This document shows positions 8,564-17,371 of a stretch of 64,000 nucleotides of DNA, piece by piece (position 1 is the stretch's first letter; each line of letters opens with the position of its first letter). The translations under genes were made by a program, and so were the position numbers. Source of the stretch: Phormidesmis sp963789215 (GTDB lineage Bacteria > Cyanobacteriota > Cyanobacteriia > Phormidesmidales > Phormidesmidaceae); the NCBI GenBank assembly GCA_963789215.1, contig CAWBJY010000005.1:62001-126000 (forward strand), in the 5' to 3' direction. The notes beneath the pieces are model-generated. The model saw only the letters and a list, made by a program, of their open reading frames with translations. It did not search any database and was not told the DNA's origin.

Positions 8564-9469
8564 CTACAGACAGCGCTTTTGTCCCCAGGGTATTAGCGGG
8601 TTGGTTTCTGTTGTCTCTGTAGGGGCAACCGTAACGCTGCAGTTAAATTCTTCTACTGGATTTTCGGCTGAGTTCTCGGCTGAGTTCTCGGCGGGCGGCC
8701 TGGAGGCTTTGGCGGGCGAATAGCCGAAAATTCTCTCTTCTGGGTAGGCCGTAGGGCGAAAGGCAACGGCTCCTACTGAGGTGCAGTCTCGAATTAGGCT
8801 GCTGGCTACGTACTTGATAATTTGAGAGGAGGCCATTACCGACCGCGTGGCATTGCCGCTCAGGCTCATGGCGATGCCATCGGGTTTGCCATCGGGGACG
8901 CTTATATATTGATCTACGAGCTGAAGAGCGATGGGCGTAACTTGAATCTCTCGATCGGTTTCGATAGCTTGAACAACGGCTGATAGCGTGCTGCTGCACT
9001 GCGCTGAGGGTTCGAGGAAAAGTGCTGTGAGGTTTTCTGGGAGGGTGGACCGGTCGTTGGTGCGAATGGTAATGCTATATTGTCCACCTTTGGCGGCGTC
9101 GTAGCTGTTGGCGTATACGGTGTAGGTGCCGGTGCTGGGCAAGACAACGACAAGCCTGGAGTTGAGGTTGCTGCGGCTGATGTCGTCGTTTTCGTTGATT
9201 CGCTCTCCATTGGGATTGAGCAGGATGAGATAGGGATCGAAGTCTTGACTTTCTAGAATGATGGTGATCTGTTGTCCGCTGTTGCCAGAAAATTTGTAGG
9301 CATCGTATAGGCTACCGTCTTCTAGCCGGAAATCAGTGTTTGCACTGAGTGCTCCTGATTCTTTGAGGAGCGTCTCGGCCCAAGCGGGTGGACTGCTGAT
9401 GAGGACTGACAGGCTAGCAATAGATGAAAGTATGCCAAGCTTTTGCAGGGCATGCAGGGAAAGTCTCAT
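8564..9469 (-). CDS. Secreted protein with bacterial pre-peptidase C-terminal (PPC) domain
   Basis: A signal peptide ends near residue 31 (ISSPPAWAE). Residues about 50-140 form a PPC beta-sandwich (YKFSGNSGQQITI, DPYLILLNPNGE, ending GGQYSITIRT), a domain that often flanks secreted proteases but also stands alone in cyanobacteria. The remaining ~160 residues match nothing I recognise. They include a conserved-looking region with single cysteines and an ENSAENSAENP repeat caused by a 12-base DNA repeat near 8664-8690. A second PPC protein lies at 13286-14206. Function unknown; likely periplasmic or extracellular. Confidence 0.75.
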   Translation of the reverse strand: MRLSLHALQKLGILSSIASLSVLISSPPAWAETLLKESGALSANTDFRLEDGSLYDAYKFSGNSGQQITIILESQDFDPYLILLNPNGERINENDDISRSNLNSRLVVVLPSTGTYTVYANSYDAAKGGQYSITIRTNDRSTLPENLTALFLEPSAQCSSTLSAVVQAIETDREIQVTPIALQLVDQYISVPDGKPDGIAMSLSGNATRSVMASSQIIKYVASSLIRDCTSVGAVAFRPTAYPEERIFGYSPAKASRPPAENSAENSAENPVEEFNCSVTVAPTETTETNPLIPWGQKRCL

Positions 9470-9957
9470 AGTGCTGTTTTGGGATGCTTTGGGGGCTGGC
9501 TGTTTGGGCGATCGCGCTAGAAGCTTGTCTGTGGGCGCTTCGATTACATAGAAGCCGATGGTTTGTCTTAAGCAGTCTGTCTTGGGCGATCTTGGGTGGT
9601 CTCGAGCGGTCTGTCCTGGGCGGCTAGTTTTAAAATAGTTTGTTTTGGGCGGCTAGTCTTGAGCGGCTGTGTAGAGAATTTCAGATAGCTGATATCCTAG
9701 CGGCCTGCCGGTAAAAAGCAAACATTAGAGGGTAGATATTGGGTGCCGGTAGTCGCTGCTGATTATGGCTTGAGGCCCACCTACAGCCCTGACATTACAA
9801 CAGCAGCTAAAGTTTCAGCTAAGAGATGTACCTGCAGGTGGGTTGTGTATATATTGACTTAAGCGCGATCGCGTATGGGGACAACTTGTTTGCCTCCTTA
9901 CATAAAGTCGGCTTCTTTGCAAAAAATTAATCAGGTGAGCGGGTTTCGATCACTGCA
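9470..9957. other. Intergenic region with imperfect repeats and a long inverted repeat
   Basis: No supported gene lies in these 488 bases. Around 9570-9670 a degenerate unit recurs (TGTCTTGGGCGA, TGTCCTGGGCGGCTAG, TGTTTTGGGCGGCTAG). An inverted repeat pairs CCCACCTACAG (9776-9786) with CTGCAGGTGGG (9832-9842). The region separates the divergent PPC and lipase genes and should contain both promoters. Confidence 0.5.
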
Positions 9958-11862
9958 ATGGGTAGCCTCGGCGCACTGGTTCTCGGCCCGGCTGTCGCGC
10001 AGGGTGTTTTTTGGAAGGGTATGCGTTTTCTTTTTTGTTTTGGCTCTGTTTTGGCGTCTGTTTGGTTAGTTAGCTCGAAGCCGACGCCGAATGGGAGCGC
10101 GATCGCTCAGCGACCGGTAAAGACTCCTTTGATCGTGCCAGCGAGCGCTGGCGCTGCGGACAGTTCGTTCGATTTGTTTGTGCCAGATGCTTACAATAGG
10201 CTGTCGATTCCAGCTGCTGGCGCGGAGTGGCTGCTGGGACTGGGCGCGTTGCTAGGCGGCGGCGCATTAGCTACGGGAGTGCTGTATTACGCGCGGCAGC
10301 AGCAGTGGCAGCGCACAGAGTTTTTGCGACAGGTGGTGCGAGAGTTTGAGCAGGATACGGAGGTGTGGAATGCGCTGAAGATTCTAGATTTTGAGGAGTA
10401 TCGAGATTATGTTGTTCCAGGTCAAGATCAGACGGAATCGATTTGCTTTCAGGCGAGCGATCGCCTCTTGTGTAACGCGCTAGCCAACCACGATCAGCGC
10501 GCTCGTCAGAAGCATCGGCTGGAATATTCTCAAGATCATAACGAGCTAGATTTAGAAGCCCTGCGGCAATATCGCATAGAAACCACGCTGCGCGACTGGT
10601 TTAACGCGATGCTGAACGGACTAGAGCATTTTGGCTACTTAATTGAGTCGGGGTTGTTTTCCCCGGAAGAACTGCGGCCCTGGCTAAACTATTGGATTCA
10701 ACTAATTGGCGATCCGGCCTACCGTAGGCCAGGGGCCTCTGAGTTTTACGACGCACTGTATAGCTACATTCACCACAGCGGCTTTTTTGGTGTGCAAAAG
10801 CTGTTCGAACGGTTTGGCTATCGCATTTTGCCGTCTCCTTATCAGGAGACAGATTTGGTCGATGTGAGCTTAGCTTCGTCAGATTACAACACCCGGCTGG
10901 CGCTAACGCTGGCTAAGGCTTCTTTACTGGCCTACCAGGATAAGCAGTTTGTGGCGCAAGTGGTGGGCCGGTGGAGTTTAGCGCTGCAGCGAGCGTCTGC
11001 GGCTGATCTCGCGATGGCTGCTTCTGAAGCAGTGACTGCGCAGGCTACTGACAAGCGCTCTCACCGCCTGAAGAACAACTTTATTCGGCACAACTTTCGC
11101 TATTTCAACAACAAGGGCCGCGATACGCAAGCCTATATTTTTCGGACGGATCAGTTTATGGTGCTGGCGTTTCGCGGTAGCCAAGAGCTAAAGGACTGGC
11201 TGACGAACTTTACGACGCAGCTACGAAATCTGACGATTCAGAAGAACGGGGTGACCTCGATGTCTTCTTATAAAGGGCGGGTTCACGCGGGGTTCTTTTT
11301 GGCCTGGGCGATTATTGAGCGGTCGGTGCTAGGTCAGATTACTCAATGGCAGTTAGAGGCGGCTGAGAAGGGTAAGGCTTTGCCACCGCTGTATATTACA
11401 GGTCATAGTTTGGGTGGGGCGCTAGCAACTATTGCAGCGGCAGCGCTGAGCGATAACGGGATAGATGTGGCGGGGGTGTATACGTTTGGTCAACCTCGAG
11501 TGGGCGATCGCCTGTTTGTAAGCCAGCTAAACGCGCATGTTAATGGAAAGGTTTTCCGCTTTGTAAACAACAACGATATTGTGCCGCATGTGCCGCCGCC
11601 GTTCTCGATGTGGAATCCGACGCGGCTGTATGGACATGTAGGTATTGCTAAGTACTTTGATGCAAAAGGGACAATTATGCCAAGCTATACGCCGCTAGCG
11701 CGGTTGATAGATAATGTATGGGGGCTGGGAAAAGGCTTGTCTGGGACGGGTTTCGATCAAATTTCCGATCATCGAATGGAGTATTACATTAGCCATTTGG
11801 AGAAGGCGCTGCAAGAAGAGGTTGAGGCGTATGCGTCGCAAATGCTGGATGTAGGCAGTTAG
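9958..11862 (+). CDS. Membrane-anchored class 3 lipase
   Basis: The 634-residue protein has three parts. The N-terminus carries hydrophobic segments (about 20-45 and a helix near 85-103 ending in YYARQQQWQ). A conserved-looking region follows (about 110-310, beginning FLRQVVREFEQDTEVWNALK) that I cannot name. Residues 335-600 are a class 3 (fungal-type) lipase domain with FRGSQELKDWLTN, the nucleophile elbow TGHSLGGA (Ser484), the aspartate of NNNDIVPHVPPP and the histidine of YGHVG. It should hydrolyse acyl esters of glycerolipids at a membrane. Two starts are possible: ATG 9958, or ATG 10021, which gives a signal-peptide-like MRFLFCF start after a GGAAGG. The gene converges on the Nif3-like gene with 4 bases between. 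Confidence 0.88.
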   Translation: MGSLGALVLGPAVAQGVFWKGMRFLFCFGSVLASVWLVSSKPTPNGSAIAQRPVKTPLIVPASAGAADSSFDLFVPDAYNRLSIPAAGAEWLLGLGALLGGGALATGVLYYARQQQWQRTEFLRQVVREFEQDTEVWNALKILDFEEYRDYVVPGQDQTESICFQASDRLLCNALANHDQRARQKHRLEYSQDHNELDLEALRQYRIETTLRDWFNAMLNGLEHFGYLIESGLFSPEELRPWLNYWIQLIGDPAYRRPGASEFYDALYSYIHHSGFFGVQKLFERFGYRILPSPYQETDLVDVSLASSDYNTRLALTLAKASLLAYQDKQFVAQVVGRWSLALQRASAADLAMAASEAVTAQATDKRSHRLKNNFIRHNFRYFNNKGRDTQAYIFRTDQFMVLAFRGSQELKDWLTNFTTQLRNLTIQKNGVTSMSSYKGRVHAGFFLAWAIIERSVLGQITQWQLEAAEKGKALPPLYITGHSLGGALATIAAAALSDNGIDVAGVYTFGQPRVGDRLFVSQLNAHVNGKVFRFVNNNDIVPHVPPPFSMWNPTRLYGHVGIAKYFDAKGTIMPSYTPLARLIDNVWGLGKGLSGTGFDQISDHRMEYYISHLEKALQEEVEAYASQMLDVGS

Positions 11863-11866
11863 CGCT

Positions 11867-12679
11867 TTACAGAAACTGGCGAAAGTCTTCGTCTTTTTGG
11901 CTGAGCTGTGCCCAGTCTACGCCTTGGGTTTTGCACCAGCCGACTAAGCGATCGCAGGCGGGACGCTCTGTTGCATAGTGGCCTGCGTCGATGAGGACAA
12001 TGCCCTGGTCGCGGCTTTCCTGAAACTGATGGAATTTGCAGTCTGCGGTGAGATATGCCTGTGCGCCGGTTTTACTGACGGCTGAAAGGTAGCTAGCTCC
12101 CGATCCGCCGAGAACGGCGACTTTGTTGATCTGCTGCTGCAAGTCGGCGGTAGGAGAGAATAGAAGTCTCGGAGGATTCAGGATGGATTGGATGGATTCG
12201 AGCAGTTTTTGTAGAGATTTTGGCTGGGGTAGATTGCCAACTCGACCGTAGCCTCTGTGGGGGTCGCTAGATGGATCGGTGGCTTCTACAGGCTGAGCGT
12301 TTTGCAGATTGAGAAGCTGGGCGAGTACGTCGGCAGTGCCATTGGTGACCTGATCGAAATTGGTGTGGGCGGTATAGATGCCAATTTGATGTTTGATGGA
12401 TTGGCGAATCATGTCGCCGACGCCTCGATCTGGGGTGACTGAGGAGATACCGCCGAAGATAAGGGGGTGATGGGCAAAGATGAGATTGACGGGATGGCCT
12501 TGGGCTTTTAGGGCGATCGCTTCTGCCATGACGGCTAGCGTCGGCGTGAGACAAACTAATATGCCTGCGGGCTGGTTTAGAATACCAGGATCTACCTGCC
12601 AGCCGCAGTTGTCCCACTTTTCTTGCCAGCTTGGGTCGGCCCATTGTTCGAAAGCTGCAATCAAATCTACGATGTTCAT
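11867..12679 (-). CDS. Nif3-like dinuclear metal centre protein (YbgI/GTP cyclohydrolase 1 type 2 family)
   Basis: The 270-residue protein has the paired-metal motifs of the Nif3 family: HHPLIFGG near residue 70, HTNFD near 106, and a C-terminal AGHYATERPA stretch with ligand His and Glu. Family members form toroidal hexamers and are nearly universal, but their substrate is uncertain; the GTP cyclohydrolase label comes from a few members. It is likely cytoplasmic and does not appear to share an operon with its neighbours. Confidence 0.9.
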   Translation of the reverse strand: MNIVDLIAAFEQWADPSWQEKWDNCGWQVDPGILNQPAGILVCLTPTLAVMAEAIALKAQGHPVNLIFAHHPLIFGGISSVTPDRGVGDMIRQSIKHQIGIYTAHTNFDQVTNGTADVLAQLLNLQNAQPVEATDPSSDPHRGYGRVGNLPQPKSLQKLLESIQSILNPPRLLFSPTADLQQQINKVAVLGGSGASYLSAVSKTGAQAYLTADCKFHQFQESRDQGIVLIDAGHYATERPACDRLVGWCKTQGVDWAQLSQKDEDFRQFL

Positions 12680-12738
12680 ACTTGTTTGCTAAAGGCTAAC
12701 AGCGTTAAATTCTATACTGTTTAGCCTTGCTTCTCTCT

Positions 12739-13179
12739 TTACTTTTCAACTGTCCAGATGCGGTCTAAGTCGCGCAGGTAGAACAGTGCGAAGCAGCTCG
12801 CTAGCATTGGCCAAGCGGCAAAGAACAGAATGTTAGCATCGGTGAAGGGCGCGAAGTATTTGGGAAATGATACCAGGGTGGAGGCGGCGTGCATGAGTAG
12901 GATCAGTCCGTAGGTGATCTTTTTTTGAATGCCGAGCACAAAGCCAACGAGAACGATGAGCTGAATAGCGCCGAGGATGTAGGCGATCGCATTTCCTACG
13001 CCGAGTCCATAAAAAGCTTGAATAACGGCGACTGCATGATCGGGCCTAGCGAACTTGTCGACTACCCAGATAAGAAATGCAACAAATACGCTGAGTCGAG
13101 TTAGCAGTAGAACAACGGCTACTCTACGCGCTATGGGCGTTGATGTCTCTGCTTGATCTAGATTTGTTTGAACGGTCAT
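12739..13179 (-). CDS. DoxX-like small membrane protein
   Basis: Four hydrophobic segments fill most of this 146-residue protein, in an arrangement like the DoxX family. I take ATG 13177-13179 (MTVQTN) as the start because a GGAG lies about ten bases upstream; an in-frame codon at 13200 would add seven residues and leave no ribosome site. Function unknown: DoxX proteins are loosely tied to redox enzymes in membranes. It is leftward, with the Nif3-like gene downstream. Confidence 0.6.
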   Translation of the reverse strand: MTVQTNLDQAETSTPIARRVAVVLLLTRLSVFVAFLIWVVDKFARPDHAVAVIQAFYGLGVGNAIAYILGAIQLIVLVGFVLGIQKKITYGLILLMHAASTLVSFPKYFAPFTDANILFFAAWPMLASCFALFYLRDLDRIWTVEK

Positions 13180-13285
13180 GGTTAATTTTCTCCAAACCAA
13201 TGCGGTGACTACTTTTAGAATAGTTACTGCTTTGGTTGACTGAAAAATGAGAAGACGATAAATAATTTTGATGGAGAGTGTGACT

Positions 13286-14206
13286 TTACTCTCGAATTAA
13301 CGCACTGGTACGGGTGACTCCCGAGAGCGTTAACGTGTAGTTGAACCGGCCGCCGCCGTTGTCTTGCCAGCCGGTAAGCCGATCGTCTCGGTTGAGGATA
13401 GGGTCGTTGTTGTAAGTGGTGACAACGGCAAAGTAAACATCTGTTTTAGGAATGATTAGCTCACTGATGCGAGACTGTTGACCATTGGTATCGTCTGCGG
13501 TTGCGATGAGTTTTCCGTTTTTGTCGAATATGAATAGCTGTGAATCGTCGCTAGTGTAAAGCGTTCCGGTCATTACTTGAGTGACATTAAGGTGAGCTGT
13601 GAGCGAATCGCCTAGTCCGGCGATGAAGCTGTAGACCTGGTGCCCAGTGCCGACTTGCCCAGAGACCACGTTGAGCCCCTGACGCAGATCGATAGGATTT
13701 GCTGGTGTGAGTCCGGCTACGTTACCGACTTCGACTGGCAGTGAGAACGGGACGCTCTGTGTGGTGATGCGAGTAGACGGCTGACTGTAAGCTGCGGCGG
13801 CGACTGCACCCTCCCAGCCTATCGGTTCGCTGGTTTGCATAGGTTTAAGGGCACTGAGTCTGTAGGGATTGATGCGGCTACAGGCTTCGGCACGCGCTAC
13901 AACTGTGTTTTCAGCTCTGTATTGGACTAGCTGAGTGCGTAGGTTTAGAAGGGCGGTGCGATCGCGGCTATTTGTATCATCGCTCCCGACTAACGTGCTG
14001 ATAATATCGATGGCGTTGCTCCATTCGTTGTTGCAAATTGCGCTGTCTAAATTAAATTGGGCCGTTCTCTGGGCATAAGCAGGCTGTAAACTCGTCGCAC
14101 CTAAACCGGCAAGGGTCAGCCCTGAAGCGACGCCGAGCGCCGTTAAAATTCTCGATTGCCAGTGTTTGTTCTGGGTGCGACCAGGACGCTGTAGAAGTGG
14201 ACTCAT
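13286..14206 (-). CDS. Secreted protein with PPC-like C-terminal domain
   Basis: The 306-residue product has a twin-basic N-region, a hydrophobic core and a cleavage-like LQPAYAQ near residue 46, indicating export. A short helical region with two cysteines (AICNNEW, EACSRINPYR) follows. From about 190 a beta-rich region (GTGHQVYSFIAGLGDSLTA, DDSQLFIFDKNGKLIATADD, FNYTLTLSG) matches the PPC sandwich. An AGGAAA seven bases before the ATG supports the start. It resembles the PPC protein at 8564-9469 in plan but not closely in sequence. Function unknown. Confidence 0.7.
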   Translation of the reverse strand: MSPLLQRPGRTQNKHWQSRILTALGVASGLTLAGLGATSLQPAYAQRTAQFNLDSAICNNEWSNAIDIISTLVGSDDTNSRDRTALLNLRTQLVQYRAENTVVARAEACSRINPYRLSALKPMQTSEPIGWEGAVAAAAYSQPSTRITTQSVPFSLPVEVGNVAGLTPANPIDLRQGLNVVSGQVGTGHQVYSFIAGLGDSLTAHLNVTQVMTGTLYTSDDSQLFIFDKNGKLIATADDTNGQQSRISELIIPKTDVYFAVVTTYNNDPILNRDDRLTGWQDNGGGRFNYTLTLSGVTRTSALIRE

Positions 14207-14407
14207 GGATATTTCCTGGTGCGGTGGGCGGTGGCGCTATCAAATTTGGTTGGTCGGGCACCTTAGGTTTATGCCTTCGAGCCAATTAGCCCCATGCTGA
14301 CTAGCCCTGTTGGCGAATGTTAGCAAAAAGGGGTGGGTGAAAAAGGTTAAATAATGGCTTCAGTATGCCCCGGTATCCTGTGTCAGCAACTGCAGACACC
14401 TTAAAGA

Positions 14408-16126
14408 ATGGAAGAAAAACTCAAGCTGCTTGTCGTCGACGATGAGCCCGATAATCTAGATTTGCTATACCGTACTTTTCGCCGAGACTTTGTGGTCTTT
14501 AAAGCGACTAGTGGGGCAGACGCGCTGGATTTGCTAGACGAAAAAGGAGAAATGGCGATCATTATCTCTGACCAGAGAATGCCGAAAATGAACGGGACTG
14601 AGCTGCTTGGCCGAACGGTTGAACGCTTTCCGGACACTATTCGGATGGTGCTGACGGGTTATACCGATGTAGAAGATTTGGTTTCGGCTATTAACTCTGG
14701 CAAAGTCTTTAAGTACATTACTAAGCCGTGGAACTCTAAAAAGCTGAAAGAGGTGGTGGCTCAAGCATCTGAAACTTACCGAGTAATTAAGCAGCGAACA
14801 CGGGCGCTAAGCCGTGCGCTTCAGCAAGAGTCGCTGAGTAATAGCATTATGTCGGCTGTGCGCGGATCGCTCGACTACGACAGCACATTACAAACGGTTG
14901 TTGAGGTCTTAGGCGAAGCTTTTGAGGCGGATCTGACGGTTATCTATCCGGCTGGTTTAGCTACGACTATGCAAAAGTCTCCTGGGCTTGTTGTTTATCG
15001 AGCTAAGAGACTCGCCGACCAACCCGGTTTTTGCCCGGATTTAGGCAGCTTACCTGCGCCGCTTATGGTTGAAGAGATTACGGCTGATACGGTGGCGTTG
15101 GACGAGCAAAAGACGGAAAGAATTATTGTTCCGCTGCTAGATAATGACAAGGTTGTCGCGACTATCTGTCTTTATAAAGTTAGGGATAAAGCTAATAGTG
15201 CTAAAGAGTGGACAAGCAGCGCTGTAGAGTTGCTACAACATGTGGGCGGGCAAGTTGCGCTAGCGATTTCTCACGCTAAGCTCTATCAGCAAATACATCT
15301 TCAGTCTGCGAAGATGCGCGCTGAACTAGAAGTGGCTCGAAAGATTCAGAGCAATTTACTGCACCAGAGCTGGCCAGAGGTTCCGGGGATTAAAATCCAG
15401 GCTCGCTGTCAGCCTGCTCGCGAGGTCGGCGGCGATTTCTTTGAGGTGTTTATGCATCCTCAGGGCGATATTTGGCTGGCGGTTGGTGATGTTTCGGGTA
15501 AGGGCGTCCCGGCGGCTTTGTTTATGGCTAGTGCTATTTCGGTTCTGCGTCGGGAACTGGCTCAGGAAAAGTCTCCCGATCCGCATAAGGTGATGAGCAA
15601 TTTAAACGAGAGCCTGGCTAATGATTTGATGAGCAACAACTGCTTTATTACCATGGCGCTGATTCGCTATAGCGAGAAAACGGGGCAGCTCATGTATGCG
15701 AATGCGGGCCATGTGTATCCGGTGGTGTGGTCTCATCGCAGTTTGGTGGCTAATCGAGAGATGGCGGCTGCCGCTAGTAATTCGACGGGGGGTTTGGCTA
15801 GCGCTCGGGTGGTAGAGCCGATTTATTTGGATGTGAGAGGGGTGCCGCTGGGTATTTTACCCGACTGGCGAGCCATCTCGGGAGAGGAGAGGCTAACGGA
15901 TGGAGATATTGTTTTGCTGACGAGCGATGGTATTACAGAGGCGACGGTGCCGTCTTGCCGGGGTAGTGGTAGCTGTTCTATGCTCAACCAAGAGGGGCTA
16001 TGGGACTTTTTGCAGCAGCAGCCTGCCGAGCTAGATTTAGACAATTTACTCTCTTATATCCGTTTGCATGAGGGCGAGCAGGAAGACGATCAAACTGTTT
16101 TGTCACTGGAGGTGACGTCATGTTGA
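14408..16126 (+). CDS. Receiver-GAF-like-PP2C (SpoIIE/RsbU-type) serine phosphatase
   Basis: The 572-residue protein starts with a complete receiver domain: acidic pair Asp11-Asp12, phospho-acceptor Asp55 in ISDQRMP, LTGY and the lysine in ITKPWN. A GAF-like region covers about 150-300. A PP2C/SpoIIE phosphatase domain fills 325-570, with the metal-binding GGDFFEVF, VGDVSGKGVPAALFM and SDGITEA. Such proteins dephosphorylate a serine on an anti-anti-sigma (STAS) protein when the receiver is phosphorylated. The gene overlaps the downstream kinase gene by 7 bases (ATGTTGA), so the two are translationally coupled. No STAS antagonist gene is in the window. Confidence 0.93.
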   Translation: MEEKLKLLVVDDEPDNLDLLYRTFRRDFVVFKATSGADALDLLDEKGEMAIIISDQRMPKMNGTELLGRTVERFPDTIRMVLTGYTDVEDLVSAINSGKVFKYITKPWNSKKLKEVVAQASETYRVIKQRTRALSRALQQESLSNSIMSAVRGSLDYDSTLQTVVEVLGEAFEADLTVIYPAGLATTMQKSPGLVVYRAKRLADQPGFCPDLGSLPAPLMVEEITADTVALDEQKTERIIVPLLDNDKVVATICLYKVRDKANSAKEWTSSAVELLQHVGGQVALAISHAKLYQQIHLQSAKMRAELEVARKIQSNLLHQSWPEVPGIKIQARCQPAREVGGDFFEVFMHPQGDIWLAVGDVSGKGVPAALFMASAISVLRRELAQEKSPDPHKVMSNLNESLANDLMSNNCFITMALIRYSEKTGQLMYANAGHVYPVVWSHRSLVANREMAAAASNSTGGLASARVVEPIYLDVRGVPLGILPDWRAISGEERLTDGDIVLLTSDGITEATVPSCRGSGSCSMLNQEGLWDFLQQQPAELDLDNLLSYIRLHEGEQEDDQTVLSLEVTSC

Positions 16127-16551
16127 AAACTGAGTTAACCGTTCCCAGCGACTTGAGATTTATGGAGGTGGTTGAGCACTGGCTGCTAGAGTCTCTTCAG
16201 CTAGAGATTGATACGGAGATTGACTGGCGCGAGGTGGAGAAAAGACTGCGGCTGGTGGTGGTGGAGGTTTACTCTAATATTGTTCGCCATGCGCATAATG
16301 AGAAGCCTGAGCTGCCTGTGCTCATCCGGATTGAGATGACGGATAACAATCTCTCTTTGGAAATTTGGGATGAGGGAGAGGGATTTAATATTGAGGAGTA
16401 TGCGGCTCCTAAGCCCGGAGACTTTCAGGAGGGGGGGTACGGCTGGCTGATTTTGCACCGCATTATGGATCGGGTGGAGTATCAGCTACAGGTGGGGGGC
16501 GATCGCAATTGTCTGAGGCTTGAGAAGGATCTGGCCTCGGCGATGATTTAG
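16120..16551 (+). CDS. Anti-sigma-type (RsbW-like) serine kinase, HATPase_c
   Basis: This 143-residue ATP-binding protein has the GHKL-fold boxes of RsbW/SpoIIAB kinases: N box VEVYSNIVRHAH, G1 box WDEGEGFN and the GGYGWLILHRIMD G2-like segment. RsbW kinases bind and hold a sigma factor or phosphorylate a STAS antagonist. Its start overlaps the end of the PP2C gene, so the pair makes opposed enzymes on one message. The group 2 sigma gene 11 kb away is not an established target. Confidence 0.9.
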   Translation: MLKTELTVPSDLRFMEVVEHWLLESLQLEIDTEIDWREVEKRLRLVVVEVYSNIVRHAHNEKPELPVLIRIEMTDNNLSLEIWDEGEGFNIEEYAAPKPGDFQEGGYGWLILHRIMDRVEYQLQVGGDRNCLRLEKDLASAMI

Positions 16552-16565
16552 ATTACGCCTATGTC

Positions 16566-16601
16566 GCTTGAGCATTAGAAGGGTGTAGCTTGAGCATTAG
16601 A
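16566..16601. repeat. Duplicated 3' end of the VanX-like gene
   Basis: GCTTGAGCATTAGA occurs at 16566-16579 and 16588-16601 with a 22-base period. The right copy contains the stop codon of the leftward gene (16597-16599); the left copy lies in the spacer downstream. Confidence 0.85.
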
Positions 16602-17295
16602 GGAGGAGGGCGTTGCCGTATTGAGCGATCGCACTGCCCCCTTTTTGGTAGGCCCAAAGCTGATCGCCCCAGGAGAAGTGCCACCATTCGTTAGGATGCT
16701 GATTAAATTCGGCGAAGCTCATGGCGCTATTTAGCAGCTGGCGGTTTTGATGGTATTGGCGGGTTTCTGATTCGGGGCTGTTGGCAAAGTGGTGAGGATA
16801 GGAGCGCAGTGAGATTTCGTCGATGGCTGACCCCATGTTTACGACTGCGCCGGTATCGTCTAGCAAGGTAAGATCGACGGCTGCGCCAGTGCTGTGAGGG
16901 GGTGGCGTGTTGGGATTGGGGCTAGGGACAGCCCAGAACTTTAAGACCTGGGCTTGCAGGTGCGATCGCTCTGTTTCGTCCAAATTTTGAGGGTCTAACC
17001 CTTCTGAGCTAGCTAGCTGGGCAAACGTGTGGTCTACCATAAACTGCTGAACCGGAATAGGCCGATAGGCATCGAATATTTGTAGCTGCCAGCCGGGTCG
17101 TTGGGTTTGTAAGTGAGTCTGTGCCTGAAGCAGCTTGTTGAGGACGGTTTGCCGCAGAAAGTAGGGAGAGAACTGGCCGTAAGGTGCGCCTAATTCTACG
17201 TAAGGGTGGGGAGAAACGACGGCAAATTCAGTGAGCGGAATGGCGATCAGGGGTTCGCCGCATTCTTTAATCGGAACTTTTTGGTAAGGCTTCAC
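16597..17295 (-). CDS. D-alanyl-D-alanine dipeptidase, VanX/DdpX-like (peptidase M15D)
   Basis: The 232-residue protein has the zinc site of M15D peptidases: His134 and Asp141 in HSTGAAVDL, and Glu203 and His206 in EWWHF. Arg78 in DAYRP corresponds to the transition-state arginine of VanX. These enzymes cleave D-Ala-D-Ala. With no VanHA-type ligase nearby, a housekeeping role in peptidoglycan turnover or D-Ala salvage is more likely than glycopeptide resistance. No signal peptide is visible, so it is probably cytoplasmic. It lies 76 bases downstream of hisH on the same strand. Confidence 0.9.
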   Translation of the reverse strand: MKPYQKVPIKECGEPLIAIPLTEFAVVSPHPYVELGAPYGQFSPYFLRQTVLNKLLQAQTHLQTQRPGWQLQIFDAYRPIPVQQFMVDHTFAQLASSEGLDPQNLDETERSHLQAQVLKFWAVPSPNPNTPPPHSTGAAVDLTLLDDTGAVVNMGSAIDEISLRSYPHHFANSPESETRQYHQNRQLLNSAMSFAEFNQHPNEWWHFSWGDQLWAYQKGGSAIAQYGNALLL

Positions 17296-17371
17296 AGTCG
17301 ATACGAGGTTTTTTGCGGCAGGTTGAGCGATCGCGGCGTAGAAGACCGTATCCTACCGCATTGCTCTCGAA

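Noticed and set aside
16597..17295. Glycopeptide resistance cluster
   Set aside because: Only the VanX-like dipeptidase is present; there is no VanH or VanA/B-type ligase beside it.
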